Assembly: GCA_965219305.1 (NCBI GenBank) | Contig: OZ244725.1 | Coordinates: 930,001 to 994,000, forward strand | Reading direction: 5' to 3' | DNA length: 64,000 bases | Source: DATHTS01 sp965219305 | GTDB taxonomy: Bacteria; Acidobacteriota; Blastocatellia; Pyrinomonadales; Pyrinomonadaceae | Shown here: positions 61,101 to 64,000 of the stretch, piece by piece | How positions within the stretch are numbered: position 1 is the stretch's first letter | Layout of the letters: each line of letters begins with the position of its first letter | Notes under the pieces: model-generated | Seen by the model: only the letters and a program-made list of their open reading frames with translations | The model's database searches: none | What the model was told of the DNA's origin: nothing | Program-made: the position numbers and the translations under genes

Positions 61101-64000
61101 TGTTGATTCGATAGTTTCGGACATTGACGGCAATCTGGTTGCGGGACGCGATATTGAAGTTAAAGCGGTTTTGCGCGATTGGCGTTTTGATAAAGGTTCT
61201 TGGAAAGAAGTCGTTTTAGACGAGCAGACGTGCATTGTAAAATCCGCCGCCGATGCCGTGAAATGTAAGTTTCCGGCGAAAGAAGGCGGGCGTTATCAGA
61301 TCACGGCGCGTGTGATGGACGACCGCGAACGGTTTAACGAAACGGAAATTACGATCTGGGTTGCGGGCGGAAAAGTCGTACCGAAACGCAACGTGGAGAT
61401 GGAAGAAGTTCAACTAATTCCGAGCAAAAAAGAATACGCGGCGGGCGAAACGGCGGAAATTCTCGTTCTCGCACCGTTTTCAAATGCCGAAGGCGTGCTG
61501 ACTTTGCGGCGTGAAGGAATCGTCAAAACCGAAAGATTTACGATCAAAGACACTTCGATCACATTGAAAATTCCGCTCGAAGAAGCGTATCTGCCGAACA
61601 TCTACGCGCAGGTTGATCTCGTCGGCGCGGCGATGCGAACTGACGATAAAGGCGAAGTGCAGGAAAAATTGGCGAAACGTCCGGCGTTTGCGAGCGGACA
61701 GATTAATCTTTCGATCTCGACCGCGTCGCGTGAATTGACCGTTTCAGCCGAACCGACCGACAAAACTCTCGCGCCGGGCGGCGAAACGAATGTTACGGTA
61801 AATGTTAAAGACAACAACGGAAACGCGGTGGCAAACAGTGAAGTCGCGGTCGTCGTGGTTGACGAAAGCGTTCTCGCGCTGTCGGGTTATGATATTTCAA
61901 ATCCGCTCGGCACGTTTTACGCCCAACGCGGCGAAGGCGTAACCGATTATCATTTGCGGAAAGATATTTTGCTCGGAAATCCTGAAGATGTAAATGCGCC
62001 GCCGCCGCCGCCGCCGCCGCCCTCGCCGGCAATGGCAGGGGCAGTAATGTCTGAAAGCAGAGCTATGAGAAAATCTGCCGCCGATCAAAGTGTAATGCTT
62101 GACGGGCAAGAAGTTACTGAATACAAGACAGGCGAAGCAGATACACCAATCAATCTTCGCAAAAATTTCGACGCACTCGCCGTTTTCGCGCCGAATGTGA
62201 AGACCGATTCCAGCGGAAATGCGACGGTTAAAATAAAACTTCCCGATAATCTAACGCGCTATCGAATAACGGCGGTTTCCGTTGACAACGGCGGAAAGCG
62301 TTTCGGCAAGGGCGAATCGAATATCACGGCGCGTCAGCCTTTAATGGTGCGTCCGTCTGCGCCGCGATTTATGAATTTCGGCGACAAAATCGAACTTCCC
62401 GTCGTCGTCCAAAATCAAACCGACAAAGATATGACGGTTGATGTTGCGGTGCGTGCGACGAACGCTAAACTTACGGGCGAAAGCGGCAAGCGCGTCGTTA
62501 TCAAAGCCAACGACCGCGCCGAAGTTCGTTTTCCTGTTTCGGCTGATATGGCTGGGACGGCGCGTTTCCAAATCGCCGTCAGTTCGGGCAAATTCAATGA
62601 CGCGGCGGAAATTTCTCTGCCTGTCTGGACTCCGGCGACTTCGGAAGCGTTTGCGACTTACGGCACGACCGACAAAGACGGCGCAATCGTTCAAACAGTG
62701 CAGACTCCGGGCGATGTTTTCCCGCAATTCGGCGGTTTGGAAGTTACGACTTCTTCGACGCAATTACAGGAATTGACCGATGCGTTTATCTATCTTTACG
62801 ATTACAAATTTGAATGCACCGAACAGATCGCGTCGCGGATGATCTCGATCGCCGCTCTGCAAGATGTTCTCGAAGCGTTCAAAGCCGAAGGAATGCCGAC
62901 GAAAGCGGAACTCAAGGCGAGATTTGATAAAGACATCAAAATTTTGCAGTCGCGTCAGAATTCAAACGGTTATTTCGGTCTGTGGAAACGCGACGGCGAA
63001 CGCTATAAATACCCGTTCGTGACGGCACACACCGCTCACGCGCTGATCTTGGCGAAACAAAAAGGCTACGATGTTCCCGACGATATGATAAATAAAGTCA
63101 AGCCGTATTTGAAGGACATCGAAAAGCATTACGAATCGTATTACCCGCAAAATGTGCGCTGGACGATCTCGGCTTACGCGCTTTACGTCCGCAATTTGAT
63201 GGGCGATAACGATTCGGCAAAAGCTAAGAAATTGCTCGCCGAAGCGACAATCGAGAAAATGCCGTTTGAAGCGTTGGGTTGGATCACGACGGTTTTGGTT
63301 GACAGCAAAAATTCGCAGACGGAAATCGCGCAGATTTTGCGTTTCTTGATGAATCGAACGAGCGAAACCGCCGCGACCGCGCAATTTAACACCGATTACG
63401 GCGACGGCGAATGGCTGATTATGTATTCCAACCGCCGCGCCGACGGCGTTTTATTGGAAGCGTTGTTAAAAGCCGATCCGAATAATGATCTGATTCCGAA
63501 ATTGGTTCGCGGACTTTTGGACAATCGCACGAAAGGTCGCTGGTCGAACACGCAGGAAAATGTATTTATTCTGCTCGCTTTGGACAAGTATTTTCAGGCT
63601 TACGAAAAAGTTACGCCGAATTTTGTTACGAAAGTTTGGCTCGGAAGTGCTTACGCGGGCGAACAGAAATTTATCGGGCGTTCGGTTGATTCCAACTTGC
63701 TCGAAATTCCGATGTCGTATCTGACCGATCAAGGCGGAACGTCGAATCTGATCTTGGATAAACAAGGCGCGGGCAGACTTTATTACCGAATCGGTATGAA
63801 ATACGCGCCGAAAAACTTAAATCTCGCTCCGGCGGATTACGGTTTCACGGTTCTGCGGACTTACGAAGCGGTTGACAACGCCGACGACGTGAAACAAAAC
63901 GCCGACGGTTCGTGGACGATCAAAGCGGGCGCGAGAGTTCGCATCAGATTAACGATGGTCGCGCAGGCGAGACGTTATCACGTCGCGCTCGTTGATCCGA
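58102..64000 (+). CDS. Bacterial alpha-2-macroglobulin, incomplete at window end
   Basis: 1966 codons visible; the gene continues past the window. Signal peptide 1-28 (MPARA-QI) without a lipobox Cys. Repeated macroglobulin (MG) beta-sandwich domains fill the first 1500 residues; a bait-like loose region with SSQNSEDSSQN and a polyproline run (about residues 1298-1310) interrupts them. Near residue 1572 is the thioester site FECTEQIASRMIS (Cys-x-Glu-Gln), then the helical thioester domain. Bacterial A2Ms trap attacking proteases in the periplasm; a partner PBP1C gene is often adjacent but would lie outside the window. Codons 625-637 are encoded by a 7-bp repeat array. Confidence 0.9.
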   Translation, partial: MKRITSFLLVCIMYFAMITPTIMPARAQIVAGKTTTKKNMDDMPDGLQFRLSEGVEGAEHREKTPPAGGNPLTESESGNLLKRLPEIKADDADKKDFAKRAGSLPPPKTGEKIPVKFPSDEQRGTPKINVGDILEVIRYSPEGEVSLAPDLSVTFSQPMVAVTSQEQAAQTVPVTVSPLPEGNWRWLGTKTLMFDTKTRFPMATKFTAKIPAGTRGANGQILQKDVVWTFTTPPPKIEQMLPSSQIVKRDAVMFVSFDQAINPEAVLKTISVTSKGKKIPVRLATQEEIDASTNLSYYIKQTQPNRWLAFRAVNSDGLTENALPSASTITVSVEKGTPSAEGPLTTEKAQAFNFQTYSPLVFNKGYCGWQNNKTCSPFESLVMEFNNPLDAQSFAENIVKIEPAVENLKIYPSGNRIIFEGYKKGRTTYKITVDGSLKDQFGQSLGKTVTATIKVDSAEPNLYSQGGRMIIVDPTAKPFYSVYSTNQPSIKVKLYKVSPTDWNQFNQYIRYMNYDDGTKKPPMSGTLVFDQTVNIENRADEMVETRIDLSKALNGGFGNVIIDIEPTVRRDKYDRTRILTWAQATNIGLDAFVDNTELVGFATELKTGKPISGVLLGIYPNGNAVSSQNSEDSSQNFSLASWTDWLWSFVESAPEEVSSVDENGNEIEAETIEEAQSNTTGANGILRLPLPEKAADQPNILIAKKGTDVAFLPENSDYYWQENGNWFQKQESDYLRWFVFDDRKMYRPNEEVAVKGYIRKITAGKLGDVAALGDAANGLNYVVRDSQGNEIAKGEANLNAFGAFDFKFKTPDNVNLGYSSIQLSTNSKLNGNTYSHNFQIQEFRRPEFEVTARNVTEAPYFVGESANVEVEAKYFAGGGLANADVNWTVSATATNYTPPNRGDYTFGTWVPWWRDYGGYRGAENTQSFKGITGADGKHNLKIDFESVKPPRPYNINASAAVQDVNRQTWSSSTNLLVHPSSLYVGLKISRYFVQKGESIDVDSIVSDIDGNLVAGRDIEVKAVLRDWRFDKGSWKEVVLDEQTCIVKSAADAVKCKFPAKEGGRYQITARVMDDRERFNETEITIWVAGGKVVPKRNVEMEEVQLIPSKKEYAAGETAEILVLAPFSNAEGVLTLRREGIVKTERFTIKDTSITLKIPLEEAYLPNIYAQVDLVGAAMRTDDKGEVQEKLAKRPAFASGQINLSISTASRELTVSAEPTDKTLAPGGETNVTVNVKDNNGNAVANSEVAVVVVDESVLALSGYDISNPLGTFYAQRGEGVTDYHLRKDILLGNPEDVNAPPPPPPPPSPAMAGAVMSESRAMRKSAADQSVMLDGQEVTEYKTGEADTPINLRKNFDALAVFAPNVKTDSSGNATVKIKLPDNLTRYRITAVSVDNGGKRFGKGESNITARQPLMVRPSAPRFMNFGDKIELPVVVQNQTDKDMTVDVAVRATNAKLTGESGKRVVIKANDRAEVRFPVSADMAGTARFQIAVSSGKFNDAAEISLPVWTPATSEAFATYGTTDKDGAIVQTVQTPGDVFPQFGGLEVTTSSTQLQELTDAFIYLYDYKFECTEQIASRMISIAALQDVLEAFKAEGMPTKAELKARFDKDIKILQSRQNSNGYFGLWKRDGERYKYPFVTAHTAHALILAKQKGYDVPDDMINKVKPYLKDIEKHYESYYPQNVRWTISAYALYVRNLMGDNDSAKAKKLLAEATIEKMPFEALGWITTVLVDSKNSQTEIAQILRFLMNRTSETAATAQFNTDYGDGEWLIMYSNRRADGVLLEALLKADPNNDLIPKLVRGLLDNRTKGRWSNTQENVFILLALDKYFQAYEKVTPNFVTKVWLGSAYAGEQKFIGRSVDSNLLEIPMSYLTDQGGTSNLILDKQGAGRLYYRIGMKYAPKNLNLAPADYGFTVLRTYEAVDNADDVKQNADGSWTIKAGARVRIRLTMVAQARRYHVALVDP
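59976..60010. repeat. Heptamer array inside the macroglobulin frame
   Basis: Five units: CAGTAGC, CAGAATT, CAGAAGA, CAGTAGT, CAGAATT. They encode the Ser/Gln/Asn/Glu-rich loop near residues 625-637. Confidence 0.8.

Overview
The window looks like a chromosomal segment of an uncultivated acidobacterium, most likely class Blastocatellia (Pyrinomonadaceae-like). This is an inference from gene content: secreted proteins ending in FG-GAP units of the DFDGDGKxDxxVFRP type, long surface proteins with carboxypeptidase-regulatory-like domains, a bacterial alpha-2-macroglobulin, and a MalT/BTAD regulator. Coding DNA has intermediate GC and intergenic DNA is AT-rich. No rRNA, CRISPR array or replication origin was seen.

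Layout. 0-4.4 kb: end of an MFS transporter, a LOG-family protein, PTS enzyme I and a polysaccharide export protein. 4.5-7.7 kb: a lone phage-type RecA-like ATPase, an AT-rich S41 peptidase and a VOC-protein remnant. 7.7-11.2 kb: pheS, whose last 14 codons are repeated 0.8 kb downstream with synonymous changes, bracketing a xisH-xisI pair. Behind it lie a nonsense-interrupted gene, a truncated S24-like fragment, a regular 20-bp tandem array and an SDR remnant. 11.2-20.4 kb: lipid and redox genes (acyl-CoA synthetase/ACP/acyltransferase fusion, lipid kinase, SDR, monooxygenase, Tat-type aldo/keto reductase) and a radical SAM protein. 20.6-33 kb: two large secreted proteins around cbbQ-like, holA, lptE and folP genes, with a 1.3-kb noncoding gap. 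33.6-46.9 kb: ftsH, the MalT/BTAD regulator, an RDD protein, thrS-infC-rpmI-rplT, tRNA-Val and a HAD hydrolase. 47.0-48.0 kb: an intact IS982-type insertion sequence with a 7-bp target duplication. 48.0-58 kb: cysQ, two uracil-DNA glycosylase paralogues, an AbrB-Doc pair, a membrane-protein gene broken by a 28-bp duplication, coaBC, a squalene/phytoene synthase and a peroxiredoxin. 58.1 kb to the end: an alpha-2-macroglobulin running off the window.

The strongest signals beyond ordinary annotation are: (1) the xisHI cassette in the 3' end of pheS, bounded by a 37-bp perfect direct repeat; (2) hairpins whose arms are built of ~10-bp units, four of them sitting within 9 bp of (or over) a stop codon; (3) many degenerate 7- or 8-bp tandem arrays, found in operon spacers and also inside the reading frames of the acyl-CoA synthetase fusion, coaBC, the phytoene synthase and the macroglobulin; (4) infC with an apparent ATC start codon; (5) a cysteine-free uracil-DNA glycosylase paralogue beside a canonical one; (6) a 28-bp tandem duplication that frameshifts a membrane-protein gene.

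No complete new defence or secretion system was found. The best candidate for an undescribed system is the xisHI/pheS insertion together with the repeat-rich graveyard behind it. Starts were moved from the longest frame where a ribosome-binding site or family length argued for it; those cases are stated in the entries.
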